Positions 9,701 to 18,238 of a stretch of 49,799 nt of DNA are shown here, one piece after another. How positions within the stretch are numbered: position 1 is the stretch's first letter; each line of letters begins with the position of its first letter. The stretch is taken from contig JAZNPF010000002.1 of NCBI GenBank assembly GCA_045589495.1, positions 1 through 49,799 on the forward strand. Reading direction: 5' to 3'. The notes under the pieces are model-generated. The model was not told the origin of the DNA and searched no databases. It worked only from the letters and a program-made list of their open reading frames with translations. This DNA is from SIG455 sp045589495 (GTDB taxonomy: Bacteria; Bacillota; Clostridia; UMGS1810). The position numbers and the translations under genes are program-made.

Positions 9701-10270
9701 ACAGCACTCGTCCAGAAATCCGTTTGGATCAGGCGTACTTCTTGAAAACGCATACACGCTCTCTATAATATCCTCTATATCATCATCACGCTTATGGGTG
9801 AATGAATTTATAAGACGCAGAAAATCTGCATCTTCTTCGTCATAGTGTTTATCAAGCACATCACCGACAGCCCTTGATTTAAGAATTTCAAGTTCGGTTG
9901 TATCTCCCACCTTAAAATTTGGGTCTAGATTTAAAAGATGAAAATTGTTCCTTAAAATATCAAGGCAAAAACTGTGTATTGTACTGATTGAAGCATTGTT
10001 AATTAAAAGCAGTTGGTTTTTAAGACGTTTACTGTCGCTTTGTTCCAGTTTTTCTGCTATTTTTGCAGCAACGCGTTCTTTGACTTCTGACGCTGCCGCC
10101 TTTGTAAACGTTACAACAAGTATTTTGTCAATATCCACGCCGTCGGGAGCAATAACACGTTCTATAAGGCGCTCTACCATAACAGCCGTTTTACCTGAAC
10201 CGGCAGCAGCAGTAACCAGTATGTCCGAAACGGGTGCTTCTATGGCTTTTAACTGATCATCAGTCCACAT
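6707..10270 (-). CDS. addA: ATP-dependent helicase/nuclease subunit A
   Basis: The helicase-nuclease subunit of AddAB, which resects double-strand breaks and prepares 3' single strands for RecA. From the start chosen here it has 1,187 residues. It shows a UvrD-like Walker A, AAGSGKT, at 22-28, a Walker B in IDEYQD, the late helicase block TIHKSKGLEF, and the RecB-family nuclease motif VDYKTD near the C-terminus. The longest open frame begins at a GTG nine bases upstream, but that GTG lies inside the AGGAGGTG ribosome site; the ATG eight bases after AGGAGG is the real start. It overlaps the end of addB by 11 bases. Confidence 0.96.
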   Translation of the reverse strand: MWTDDQLKAIEAPVSDILVTAAAGSGKTAVMVERLIERVIAPDGVDIDKILVVTFTKAAASEVKERVAAKIAEKLEQSDSKRLKNQLLLINNASISTIHSFCLDILRNNFHLLNLDPNFKVGDTTELEILKSRAVGDVLDKHYDEEDADFLRLINSFTHKRDDDIEDIIESVYAFSRSTPDPNGFLDECCAVYSGDCHKQLSYILTGVLQELEYALQCYNKALRLCPDDRDYDTVRDTLYDEMDFAETMQKLCADGWDNVYEHINSYKYGQMRKRKVMDEELYYEIKHFRDKGIKCLKTIGANKVSLPLSTIKEDLLKMQPCMSKLCELVKEFADVYSQYKRDRNVVDFDDIEHLTLEILTNPEYEEVAKAQKERFEEIYIDEYQDCNGVQEALFKAISRESEGKPNMFMVGDMKQCIYRFRNANPKLFKDKSDTYLPYGTGGDYNKIVLSKNFRSRPEVLNCVNLIFSRIMSESVGELEYTEEEYLYNGASYDDVNDDMKYVDVCIIDAADDTGDEETEEKPASNIAEAEFVARKIRSMVDEGYTVYDKSLDKYRPIKYRDIAILLHSLKGNGDCFVDALSRHGINAFCDIGAGYFDCEEVGTLISFIKIINNPFDDINLVSVMRSPVYNFTDNELLKIRTYDRTGYFYDAVLKCTEKTDTLSAKVKSFINKVDNYRRKSSVMAVDELLWYIISDTGYMEFISSVSGATMKKSNIRSFINCAHLFSKDKGNDICAFSDYVDEISMSGKEGKAATLIGENDDVVRIMTIHKSKGLEFPVVFVSQCGKQFNTRTLSAPVLMHHELGLGINYVDEQKRFSYKMIPKNAVRDKIAEENLSENMRVLYVALTRAREKLFITGVVGDYYNKFLPEIRDDMEDGGDTVLPRTVASSKTFLKWICQAVYEGEGGNCVKLAGGGFVRTEVIPIYTLAENCQVEHTEYKRLPQGDDHTPYKTEILRRLTYQYPHSDLTQLPRNVTVTEIKRIHDLHDADTYRLYRMPELKKPAFIKDTSSVSASAIGTLMHLCMEKIELTDGINKDTIKEEVAGFVKNGIISEDEAEHINIDAIDAFFSSDVGRDMVKSQNVCREVPFEILVEADEIFEHRSTSEKIVVQGMIDAYFTDADGNIILVDYKTDRQKGNSAEEFKRQIADRYYMQIHYYEKALQLITGRSVHKKYIYLFDIGEAVEMR

Positions 10271-13200
10271 ACTGATCACCTCCTAAAATACTCCAGATTT
10301 CTTCTTCACCAAGGGTATTGATATTTTCATACGCATTGTCTTTTTTGCGGACATCAAAACGGCATACAGACTTGTATCCGCAATACTGACACGGAGAGAA
10401 ATCCTGCTTTTTGTATGGTGCAATATCAATGTTACCTTCGCTTATCTCTTTGCACAAATCTTTTATTATTTTACGCAGGTGTTTATCAAGGTCAACAAAA
10501 TTCTGATATGTTGCTTTTTTAGATGCTTTTGCAGTATCAGCATCGGATGCCAATAAAACATCTTCTGTATCGAGCATAAGCCCTTTCATTCTTAATTCTC
10601 CGGCATTTTTTTCTTCTGTTTTATCCTCATCATACTTATTATTCGCTTTATATATAGGATCATCTATTTTAAAATAAAGTGCGCCGCCGTATTTGTAATT
10701 TCCTTTGCTTGCAACAAGCGCATTAAGGTACACAAAAAGTTGAACATCCAACCCGTAAAACACATCTGTTAAATTGAATGTTTTGTTTCCGGTTTTATAA
10801 TCTATGACACGCACATAATCTCCGTCTTCAGCGTGATAAACGTCACTTCTGTCAATAACACCAGTAACTTTCGCTTTTTTGCCGTTACCCAGTTCAAATT
10901 CTATGCATCCGATTTCACCTTCTCCAAACTTCATTTCATATCCTAAAGGCTCAAATTTTGAGTTTACAATATGATTTCGGATAAGGGATACGGCTTTAAA
11001 AATGGCACCGCGTAAACGTTTTATAACGTAAAGTTTTCTGTTTGAGATATATGCACTGTTTTCGGTAAGTTTTCTTATAAAATCTTCTATAAACTCATCT
11101 ATTTTACCATATATATATTCGTCTGTTACTGTTTCAAATCCGTAACCGTCACTCTGCATATCACGGCATATATTTTCTATTACGCTGTGAACAAACGAAC
11201 CGGTGTCCATTGCGGTTATATCAAACGGTGAATTGTCCTTGAGTTTCAGCACGTATTCAAGAAAATACGAATATCTGCACGAGCGATATCTCTGAAGTCT
11301 TGATATAGTGGTATAAAACTCGTCCGGAACAAATTCACTTATAAGTCCGCTATCTATTTTTTGTGCCGTATTGGTATGTGCATAATACTTTTCCAGTTTT
11401 GTCCCAAAATCAAAATTACGACAGAAATAATCATAAACATCAAGCCATACGGGACTCACTTCCGCGCCTTCTCTGTATTGAGTTATTTTTTCCGTCATTT
11501 TCTCAAGTGTCGGTATCTGCGCAGTTATATAATCCATTTGTCCGAAGTCGGTGGTATCTTCCAGGACGTCACTTTCTATGATGAGGTCAGGAAAAATGCG
11601 CCTGAAATCAGACAACACAAATGACGGGCGCATAGTTTCCGACGAATTGTCCGCCCTTGAAAAAGATACATAAAGCATATCTTTCGGCACGGTGAAAGTT
11701 GTATACATAAAGAACCTTTCAAAAAACGCACGTGTTTTTGCATCTGTTGAAAGTTCTATTCCCTCTGACGCCAGCAACGCCTTATCCCCGTCATTTATAA
11801 GTTCTCCGCAAACTGCAGGTGCTGGAAATACTCCGTCATTTGCACCGAGGACAAAAAGCGCTTTTATATTATCAGGTTTGCTTCGGGTTATATTGCCGAC
11901 AAACACATCGTCCAAAGATGTAGGAATATATCCTATTGAGTAACCCGAAAAAGCCGTCTGCAAAAGCATACGGAAGTTCTTTACATTGACAGTTTTGTCA
12001 CCGAGCACATCTGCAAGAGCATCAAGCGCACCTATTATTATATTCCATATTTTTTCATATTCTTCACCATGAAGAATGTCTTTTTCCTGTTCAAAAAATT
12101 TCAGGCGTTCTTCTATATGAATTGTAAGCCCTGTATTTATAAGATACTCATAAAGGCATGTACATATATGGCATACACCGTGTCTGCCTTTTATTGAATT
12201 GTGAAATTCAGAAAGCGGTTTTATGATTTTATCACGTACAGTGCAAAGTTTTTCCGCTTCTTCATCACAAACACCGTATTTGCACATAAGGTTATTCCAT
12301 TTTTCATCATTGAGCCACGTGCTTTTGTGCATATTTGTGCTTCGGCAGTAATTTTCAAGCAGATATACGCTGTTTAAATCAACATTACAAAATCCCGATT
12401 TCAAAAATGAAAAAACTGTTTCATTACTGTAATCGTTCAGATATATATCCAAAACATTTAATATAAACGTTACTATACTGTGATTTAAAACCGGCGACTT
12501 TTCATCTATAAAATATGATATTCCGTGCTTTTCAAAAACAGGTTTTATATATGACGCATAAGCATCTATATTGCTGCATATTACACCTATATCTCTGTAG
12601 CGATAGCCGTTATCACGGCACAAACGCAGAATTGTACGTGCAGCAAGTTCAACCTCTTCATAAGGATTAGCAGCAGAAAATATACTCACATCAAGGCAGT
12701 CATCATCATACTTATCCTTAGGATACGGAAAAAGATTCTTTTCCAAAAACGCAAGTTCTTTTCCGTGCTTTTTATTTTCCGTCAGTACAACAGGCTCACA
12801 CAACTGTATATTTGCGTCTTTGCACATACGCGAAATTTTCTCAACTGTATCGAAAACCGGTGCAAACAGAACGCTGTCAACGCCATCTGTGCACAAAGTT
12901 ATATAAACATCTTTCGCTTTTAAAGAAATCTGTTTTATAATTTCCATTTCCTGCGGAATGAAACTTGTGAATTCATCAAAAAAGAAAACAGTATCCTCTA
13001 TATGCCAATCCTCACAAATATGTTCTGCCAAAGCAGATGCTCCGTCATCGGAATCAAATCCTTTTTCGGAAACTCTGCGTATATATTCTGCGTATACTTT
13101 TGAAATATCTTCAAGTTTAAGTTTTAAGCGTGCGTTATTGTTATTTTGGTTAACATTGTCAATCTGTTCGGGTGTTACGCAATACTTTTTAAATTCACCT

Positions 13201-13559
13201 GCAAGCGACAGGCACATATCAGCAAACCCTGAAGACAAAGATGCTTTTTCAAAATATTTAAGGTCTGTATATGATATGACATCTGCCATAATTATACTCT
13301 TTGCCATTGGCGAAAGGATATCTTTTATGCCTTTTTCCTTTTCCATACGGCGAACCATTTTATTAAAAGAGGTTACCTCTGCCGTCTGTACGCTTATACT
13401 GCCTACGGCAGACAGAAGTTTGTGCTCTGCAATATGGGTATACTGTTCGGGTACAACCAGAACAGATTTTTCATTATCTGAAACGCGTCGGGTTATACGT
13501 TCAGTAATATACTGTGTTTTGCCATATCCCGCACGTCCGTAAACCAATCGTATTGCCAT
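10260..13559 (-). CDS. addB: ATP-dependent nuclease subunit B
   Basis: Partner of AddA: a helicase-like but mainly structural and nuclease subunit that recognises Chi-type sites. It has an N-terminal P-loop GRAGYGKT and a C-terminal nuclease with IDYKTG. An iron-sulfur staple is formed by an upstream cysteine in YRSCRYSYF and the C-terminal CQYCGYKSVC group, as in known AddB. The ATG nine bases after GGAGG is preferred over a TTG six bases upstream that is only three bases from the ribosome site. 1,099 residues. First gene of the addB-addA-two-small-gene unit, with its own promoter. Confidence 0.95.
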   Translation of the reverse strand: MAIRLVYGRAGYGKTQYITERITRRVSDNEKSVLVVPEQYTHIAEHKLLSAVGSISVQTAEVTSFNKMVRRMEKEKGIKDILSPMAKSIIMADVISYTDLKYFEKASLSSGFADMCLSLAGEFKKYCVTPEQIDNVNQNNNNARLKLKLEDISKVYAEYIRRVSEKGFDSDDGASALAEHICEDWHIEDTVFFFDEFTSFIPQEMEIIKQISLKAKDVYITLCTDGVDSVLFAPVFDTVEKISRMCKDANIQLCEPVVLTENKKHGKELAFLEKNLFPYPKDKYDDDCLDVSIFSAANPYEEVELAARTILRLCRDNGYRYRDIGVICSNIDAYASYIKPVFEKHGISYFIDEKSPVLNHSIVTFILNVLDIYLNDYSNETVFSFLKSGFCNVDLNSVYLLENYCRSTNMHKSTWLNDEKWNNLMCKYGVCDEEAEKLCTVRDKIIKPLSEFHNSIKGRHGVCHICTCLYEYLINTGLTIHIEERLKFFEQEKDILHGEEYEKIWNIIIGALDALADVLGDKTVNVKNFRMLLQTAFSGYSIGYIPTSLDDVFVGNITRSKPDNIKALFVLGANDGVFPAPAVCGELINDGDKALLASEGIELSTDAKTRAFFERFFMYTTFTVPKDMLYVSFSRADNSSETMRPSFVLSDFRRIFPDLIIESDVLEDTTDFGQMDYITAQIPTLEKMTEKITQYREGAEVSPVWLDVYDYFCRNFDFGTKLEKYYAHTNTAQKIDSGLISEFVPDEFYTTISRLQRYRSCRYSYFLEYVLKLKDNSPFDITAMDTGSFVHSVIENICRDMQSDGYGFETVTDEYIYGKIDEFIEDFIRKLTENSAYISNRKLYVIKRLRGAIFKAVSLIRNHIVNSKFEPLGYEMKFGEGEIGCIEFELGNGKKAKVTGVIDRSDVYHAEDGDYVRVIDYKTGNKTFNLTDVFYGLDVQLFVYLNALVASKGNYKYGGALYFKIDDPIYKANNKYDEDKTEEKNAGELRMKGLMLDTEDVLLASDADTAKASKKATYQNFVDLDKHLRKIIKDLCKEISEGNIDIAPYKKQDFSPCQYCGYKSVCRFDVRKKDNAYENINTLGEEEIWSILGGDQYVD

Positions 13560-13592
13560 ACGCAAAAACCTCCTTCAGTCAATCTTAATTTA

Positions 13593-13621
13593 ATAATACC
13601 ACACTTCAAATTAAAAGTCTA
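13593..13621 (-). promoter_or_regulatory. Candidate promoter of addBA
   Basis: TAGACT, 17 bases, TATTAT on the minus strand, between the rpsT terminator and addB. The -10 matches 5/6 and the -35 4/6 of consensus. It is about 35 bases before the addB start codon. Confidence 0.55.
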
Positions 13622-13631
13622 CAAAAAAGAA

Positions 13632-13654
13632 AAACGGTGACATAGTCACCGTTT
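13632..13654 (-). terminator. Terminator of rpsT
   Basis: A perfect 10-bp stem AAACGGTGAC with a three-base loop, followed in the minus direction by TTTTTCTTTTTT. It lies 14 bases past the rpsT stop codon. Confidence 0.92.
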
Positions 13655-13667
13655 CATCAACTTAAAA

Positions 13668-13931
13668 TTACGCTATTTTGCTGATTTTAGCAGCAAGTTT
13701 AGATTTCTTTCTTGCAGCAGTATTTTTGTGGAAAATACCCTTTGCAACAGCTTTGTCAATCTTTTTATAAACTTCGCTGCAAAGTGCAACAGCGTTTTCC
13801 TTATCACCGTTAGCGATATATTCTTCAAATTTCTTTATGCAAGTTTTTAAGTTGCTTTTAATCATCTGATTTCTGAGAGTTTTAGTTTCAATAACTTTTA
13901 CTCTTTTCTTTGCGGATTTAATATTCGGCAC
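13668..13931 (-). CDS. rpsT: 30S ribosomal protein S20
   Basis: Primary 16S rRNA-binding protein of the small subunit. The 87-residue product starts with the family signature PNIKSAKKRV and is lysine-rich throughout, ending in alternating basic helices. The frame is open 13 codons further upstream, but the GGAGG eight bases before the GTG, together with the conserved PNIKSAKKR start, shows that GTG is the initiator. It has its own promoter and terminator, so it is a single-gene transcript, as is common for rpsT. Confidence 0.97.
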   Translation of the reverse strand: MPNIKSAKKRVKVIETKTLRNQMIKSNLKTCIKKFEEYIANGDKENAVALCSEVYKKIDKAVAKGIFHKNTAARKKSKLAAKISKIA

Positions 13932-13973
13932 AGTTTCCACCTCCATATTCCTTCTAATAATCAACTGCAAACT

Positions 13974-14002
13974 ATTGTATCATACATTTTTTAAAAAATC
14001 AA
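13974..14002 (-). promoter_or_regulatory. Promoter of rpsT
   Basis: TTGATT, 17 bases, TACAAT on the minus strand: 4/6 and 5/6 matches at ideal spacing in the short gap between rqcH and rpsT, about 43 bases before the GTG start. Confidence 0.7.
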
Positions 14003-14010
14003 GACAATTT

Positions 14011-15780
14011 TTAAATTTTATTATTTTTTTCTAATTTTTCCACTATTTCCTGCTCAGGAGTAACATACATTGTACTATAATCTACATAAATAACCATACC
14101 CGGTTTTGCTCCGGACGGCTTTTTTACATTGTAAACTTCCGTGTAATCAACCGGAACAGACGCAGAACCTCTGCCTCGGCTGTAGTACGCCGCAAGAATA
14201 CCAGCCTCTTCATACGTGCGGTCGGGCACCGTCATTGCATCTTCTGTTTTTACAAGCACGTGAGAGCCGTGTATACCTTTTGTGTGCAACCATATATCAG
14301 TAGGTCTTGACAGTTTTAAAGTAACGTAATCATTCTGCTTGTTGTTTTTACCTACATATATATCGTATCCGTCACTGCTTACAAAGTGCATCGGATTGGG
14401 CTTGTCCTCTTTCCTGCGTTTCTGTACTCCACGCAGACGGACATATCCTTGCTCGGCAAGTTCGTCACGTATCTGCTTTATTTCATCTCCCGTTTCGGCT
14501 TTTGAAATCGCCTCAGCAACTGATTCAAGATAATCAATCTCTGAAAGGTTAATCTCACGTTGTTTAACCGTTTGCGTATACGCCGTTTTTTCTTTATTAT
14601 ATCTGGCGTAATATCGTTGTGCGTTCTGTGCTGCGGTCTGATCCTCTTTCAAAGGAATTGTTATCTGCTCACCCGACTCACTGTAAAAATTATCAAGCGT
14701 AACAGATTTTGCACCGCGTTCTATCATATACAGATTCGCCATAAGCAGATCGCCGTAAATTTTATATTTTTCACGTTTTTCTGCTTTTGCAATAGTTTCG
14801 TTCTCTATCTGCAGTTTTTTACGGCAGCGGTCAAGGTTTATGCTGACAACTTTTGTAAGGTCTGACGATTTCTGCTTTAAGCTCGCTGCAGTTGCTTTGC
14901 CGACAAAAAAATTCTCCAGCGTTTCGCTCATAGTTTCAAATATAACCGGTTTTGCCATATTTTCGTATTGCTTTATATGAATGGGAGAAAAATCCACAAG
15001 GCTCTTATTTTCTGCATTTATTATAAGTTGCGGAACAAATGAAGCGGATTTAATTTCATCAAAGACTTCACAAAAAGATTGAGCAATTTTTTTCTTAACA
15101 CTAAAATCGCCTTTATCTATTACCACATCGGGTGAGCCGGTTGCCCTGTATACAATTTCTCTTGCTGAAAGAGGGCTTATCCCCATATATTTATTTACAA
15201 GCAAACGCGCGGCTTCGCAATCGTCATCAAGATTTTGCACCACGTCTTCCAACGATGCCGCCAAAGGACTTGCCTTGCCCTGAGAAGGCGGATTTTCATA
15301 CATAAGTCCGGGCAGAATCTGCCTTAAACTGCTGACAGTTATATCAACGTGATAGATGCTGTCAATTATTTTTCCGTTCTGGTCTGTCAATATTATATTG
15401 GAATGTTTTCCCATAATCTCCGCAATCAACGTTTTTACGGAAAGTTCGCCAAGTTCATCACGGCTTTCAATATCAATTTTTATAACACGTTCAAAAGAGT
15501 GCTGATAAACTTTTAATATCTTCCCCGCCGACAGATGCTTCCTTAAAAGCATACACAACATAGGCGGAGATGCAGGATTTTCTGCTTTTGTTTCCGTAAT
15601 ATGTACTCTCGGAAAAGACGGATTTGCACACAAAAGAAGTTTATAGTTAACACCGTTTGAACGGATACCTATAATTATTTCGCCGCGTTCAGGCTGATAT
15701 ATTTTATCTATTCTTCCGCCCGACAAAAGTTCGTTAAGTTCTATTGTCAACGCACGGACAGTTATGGAATCCATTGCCAT
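14011..15780 (-). CDS. rqcH: Rqc2 homologue RqcH (NFACT protein, ribosome quality control)
   Basis: Binds obstructed 50S subunits that still hold a peptidyl-tRNA and recruits alanyl-tRNA to add C-terminal alanine tails that mark the peptide for degradation. Older annotations call the family fibronectin-binding protein FbpA. Seen: NFACT-N start (AMDSITVRALTIELNELLSG), E97-R98 where Bacillus RqcH has the tRNA-contacting Asp97-Arg98 pair, a central coiled coil (about 300-430), and the NFACT-R domain containing LWLHTKGIHGSHVLVK-like residues (here DIWLHTKGIHGSH). 589 residues is normal. The ATG follows AAGGAG by eight bases. mutS2, another ribosome-rescue factor in Bacillus, is 32 kb away. Confidence 0.93.
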   Translation of the reverse strand: MAMDSITVRALTIELNELLSGGRIDKIYQPERGEIIIGIRSNGVNYKLLLCANPSFPRVHITETKAENPASPPMLCMLLRKHLSAGKILKVYQHSFERVIKIDIESRDELGELSVKTLIAEIMGKHSNIILTDQNGKIIDSIYHVDITVSSLRQILPGLMYENPPSQGKASPLAASLEDVVQNLDDDCEAARLLVNKYMGISPLSAREIVYRATGSPDVVIDKGDFSVKKKIAQSFCEVFDEIKSASFVPQLIINAENKSLVDFSPIHIKQYENMAKPVIFETMSETLENFFVGKATAASLKQKSSDLTKVVSINLDRCRKKLQIENETIAKAEKREKYKIYGDLLMANLYMIERGAKSVTLDNFYSESGEQITIPLKEDQTAAQNAQRYYARYNKEKTAYTQTVKQREINLSEIDYLESVAEAISKAETGDEIKQIRDELAEQGYVRLRGVQKRRKEDKPNPMHFVSSDGYDIYVGKNNKQNDYVTLKLSRPTDIWLHTKGIHGSHVLVKTEDAMTVPDRTYEEAGILAAYYSRGRGSASVPVDYTEVYNVKKPSGAKPGMVIYVDYSTMYVTPEQEIVEKLEKNNKI

Positions 15781-15800
15781 TTTATTTTCTCCTTAAAAAA

Positions 15801-15819
15801 CGGACACACATAGTGTCCG
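15801..15819 (-). terminator. Terminator ahead of rqcH
   Basis: CGGACAC and its exact complement around a five-base loop, followed in the minus direction by TTTTTT, which runs directly into the rqcH ribosome site. It closes the transcript of the secreted protein upstream. Confidence 0.8.
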
Positions 15820-15835
15820 CTTTGATTATCTATGC

Positions 15836-16315
15836 TTATTTTACAGAATAATTTCCTTTTATCATAAGTATACAGTCGGTATCTGCATAAACACCCCTGC
15901 CATCATCAACGGGAACAATCATAAGATGGTTTGACGGTGCTTCAGAACCGTTAGGCAAATCACAACCTGCAGTTGCATCTGCAATTCCGCCTTTAGCCGT
16001 GGCTATAACTTTCGCCTTGCCGGAACGCAGAATTATTTCACACCCCGCGTTGCAGATAACCTCTCTGCCCGAAGGAACTTCAACAACAGAGAAAACAGCA
16101 GCATCTGAAGCAACACCTGAAGACGCAACGCCATCAATTTTACCTGAAATTTTTGAATCTATATACGCATAAATATCAGGAATAACCTTTTCTGTGATAT
16201 ACGAAAGTGTCACAACAGGGTCACCCTCTGTTCCGGGTTCTGCGGCAAAAACCGCAAACACTCCTGCAATTGCTATACAAACAGCAAGTATTACAGATAT
16301 TTTTCTTTTGTTCAT
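15836..16315 (-). CDS. Secreted protein of unknown function
   Basis: 159 residues with a classic signal peptide (NKRKI start, hydrophobic core about 7-24, AEP cleavage region). The mature part has a short helical region and then a compact glycine-rich domain with the stretches AGCEIILRSGKAKVI and LPNGSEAPSNHLMIVPVDDGRG. I recall similar Clostridial secreted proteins with this RSGKA...NHLxIxPxDDGRG pattern, none with a tested role as far as I know. It follows mazF by 33 bases with an AGGAGG site and may share its promoter. No catalytic motif is evident. Confidence 0.78.
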   Translation of the reverse strand: MNKRKISVILAVCIAIAGVFAVFAAEPGTEGDPVVTLSYITEKVIPDIYAYIDSKISGKIDGVASSGVASDAAVFSVVEVPSGREVICNAGCEIILRSGKAKVIATAKGGIADATAGCDLPNGSEAPSNHLMIVPVDDGRGVYADTDCILMIKGNYSVK

Positions 16316-16348
16316 AATTATGTCCTCCTAAACGGTCAAAGACTTTGG

Positions 16349-16699
16349 CTAAATATCCATCAGTCCCAAAGATATCGAAACCGCTTCATTGACAGTTGCG
16401 ATAACCGAATCATCTATATGTCCTATACGTTCTTTAAGGCGTTTTTTATCTATGGTGCGTATCTGCTCAAGCAATATAACGGAGTCTTTACTTAAACCGT
16501 AGTCATCTCCTTTTATTTCTATATGCGTGGGCATTTTGGCTTTGTTTATCCGGCTGGTGATTGCAGCCACAATAACTGTAGGGCTGTATTTGTTTCCGAT
16601 ATCATTCTGTACTATAAGCACAGGACGTATTCCACCTTGTTCACTTCCTACCACCGGACTTAAATCTGCATAAAAAATGTCGCCTCGTTTTACAATCAC
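16349..16699 (-). CDS. mazF: mRNA interferase toxin, MazF/NdoA type
   Basis: A ribosome-independent endoribonuclease that cuts mRNA at a short motif (UACAU for Bacillus NdoA; not predictable here). 116 residues with the family start VKRGDIFYADLSP, the conserved R25 in GGIRPVLIVQND and T48 in AAITSR, the usual active-site pair. Its GTG start overlaps the antitoxin stop codon by four bases (GTGA), so synthesis is coupled to the antitoxin. The position after alr is the standard chromosomal locus in Bacillota, so this is a core-genome copy and not a mobile toxin module. Confidence 0.95.
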   Translation of the reverse strand: MIVKRGDIFYADLSPVVGSEQGGIRPVLIVQNDIGNKYSPTVIVAAITSRINKAKMPTHIEIKGDDYGLSKDSVILLEQIRTIDKKRLKERIGHIDDSVIATVNEAVSISLGLMDI

Positions 16700-16977
16700 T
16701 TACAATCACACTCCGAAAGTTTGACCTCGTAGACTTTCTGTTGCGTTTCGTCTGCACTTACACAGTATTCGGCAATATCGAGGTTGATTTCAGCCATTTC
16801 TTCGTAACCTTTTTTCATACGTGCGCAAAGTTCGGTTTTCTTGCGTTCTTTTATATAAAGCCGCATAGCATCTCTTATGAACTCGCTTCTGTTTATGTTA
16901 ATTGAACTGGCAAAATCATCAACTTCCGTAAGCAAAGAATCAGGCACGCTGATAAGTATTTTCCTTTGTCGTGACAT
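16696..16977 (-). CDS. mazE: Antitoxin of MazF/NdoA, ribbon-helix-helix
   Basis: A 93-residue protein with an N-terminal ribbon-helix-helix DNA-binding fold (KILISVPDSLL, then a helix with NRSEFIRDAM), followed by an acidic C-terminal arm that in NdoAI threads into the toxin groove. It neutralises MazF and probably autoregulates the pair through the promoter at 17020-17048. The sequence is of the Bacillus NdoAI class, unrelated in fold to E. coli MazE. The ATG is eight bases after a GGGGGC site. The protein ends SECDCK; the cysteine pair near the terminus is unusual but of unknown meaning. Confidence 0.92.
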   Translation of the reverse strand: MSRQRKILISVPDSLLTEVDDFASSININRSEFIRDAMRLYIKERKKTELCARMKKGYEEMAEINLDIAEYCVSADETQQKVYEVKLSECDCK

Positions 16978-17019
16978 TTAATCAAGCCCCCATTCGTATA
17001 CATTGTGATATATACTAAC

Positions 17020-17048
17020 ATTATACAAAGGTTCGGCAAGAAAGTCAA
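17020..17048 (-). promoter_or_regulatory. Promoter of mazE-mazF
   Basis: TTGACT, 17 bases, TATAAT on the minus strand: 5/6 and 6/6 matches at ideal spacing, lying between the alr stop and the mazE start. It shows that the toxin-antitoxin pair can be transcribed separately from alr. Confidence 0.85.
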
Positions 17049-17055
17049 ATGCAGT

Positions 17056-18219
17056 TTATACCAGATAATTGAGCACTTTCACAACTTTACCGTCTTTTAT
17101 GTAAACTCGGGGGACGCGCTTGCCGACAACAGAAATCACCTCATAATTTATTGTGCCTGCCAATGCAGCAACAGAGTCTACGGTAATTGTATTATTGCCA
17201 TCTGTACCGAATAATATAACCTCATCACCGATTTTTATGTTTTTTATTTCGGTTACGTCCGCCATAGTCTGATCCATACATACTCTGCCTATTACTTTTG
17301 CGATACTTCCGCCGACTATAACTTCTGCTTTATTTGAAAGCGATCTGAAATATCCGTCTGCATACCCGATGCCAAAAGTTGCAATATCTATAGGCTTATC
17401 TGTTGTATATGTTCCGCCGTAACTTACGTCCGTACCCTCACCAACACGTTTAACATCGCTTACTTTTGATTTAAGTTGCATTGCAGGTAAAAGATTGAGT
17501 TCCCCCGTATTTGACTGATCCGACGGATAATACCCGTAAGTTATAATTCCGCTTCTAACCATATCAAGATGATACTCGGGATAGTTTATTATACCGCCGC
17601 TATTACAACAATGGCGTATGGGAATATCCAGACCTCTTGCTTTGAGTTCGTCACACAGTGCAGTAAACCTTTTATATTGAATATCGGTAAAATCACTGTC
17701 TTTATCGTCAGATTTTGAAAAATGAGTGAATATTCCTTCTATGTTTATATTGGGCAGGCGAGAAATTTTAATGATTTCATTTATTATATCATCACGGTTT
17801 TCGCCTGCTGCCATATAACCTATACGGCTCATACCAGTATCCACTTTAATATGAAGTCTGGCTTTTTTTCCAAGTGCCGTAGCAATGGATGATATGCGTT
17901 TTGCAATCCCGATATTAAAGACAGTTACGGATATATCACGGTCAACTACATGAACAAACTCATCATCATCCACAGGACCGAGTATCAGAATTGGGGTGTC
18001 AAATCCGCTTCTTCTCAGTTGCATAGCCTCATCAGCAGACGCAACACCGAAAAAGTCAGCACCGTTATCAACGGCAATTTTTGCAACTTCTTTATAGCCG
18101 TGACCATATCCGTCTGCTTTGATTACAACAAGCAGTTTTGTTGACGGCTCAAGACTTTTTCTTATACATGATATATTATGAGCAATATTGTCAAGATTTA
18201 TCTCTGCCCATGCTCTCAT
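17056..18219 (-). CDS. alr: Alanine racemase
   Basis: PLP enzyme that interconverts L- and D-alanine, supplying D-Ala for peptidoglycan. 387 residues. Lys34 in VIKADGYGHG forms the internal aldimine, and Tyr267 in DVSYGGTY is the second catalytic base from the other subunit. The HIKVDTGMSRIG block and C-terminal beta domain are intact. It begins 19 bases after the lipoprotein gene with an AAGGCGG ribosome site, so it is part of the acpS/nnrD-lipoprotein-alr run found in many Bacillota. Confidence 0.97.
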   Translation of the reverse strand: MRAWAEINLDNIAHNISCIRKSLEPSTKLLVVIKADGYGHGYKEVAKIAVDNGADFFGVASADEAMQLRRSGFDTPILILGPVDDDEFVHVVDRDISVTVFNIGIAKRISSIATALGKKARLHIKVDTGMSRIGYMAAGENRDDIINEIIKISRLPNINIEGIFTHFSKSDDKDSDFTDIQYKRFTALCDELKARGLDIPIRHCCNSGGIINYPEYHLDMVRSGIITYGYYPSDQSNTGELNLLPAMQLKSKVSDVKRVGEGTDVSYGGTYTTDKPIDIATFGIGYADGYFRSLSNKAEVIVGGSIAKVIGRVCMDQTMADVTEIKNIKIGDEVILFGTDGNNTITVDSVAALAGTINYEVISVVGKRVPRVYIKDGKVVKVLNYLV

Positions 18220-18238
18220 AACTGAATTCCGCCTTTCT

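Noticed and set aside
10271..10279. GTG start for addA three codons upstream
   Set aside because: This GTG overlaps the AGGAGG ribosome site; the ATG at 10270 has proper eight-base spacing.
12958..13542. 194-residue plus-strand frame opposite addB
   Set aside because: It is a shadow of addB: serine-rich composition typical of antisense frames, with no ribosome site or promoter.
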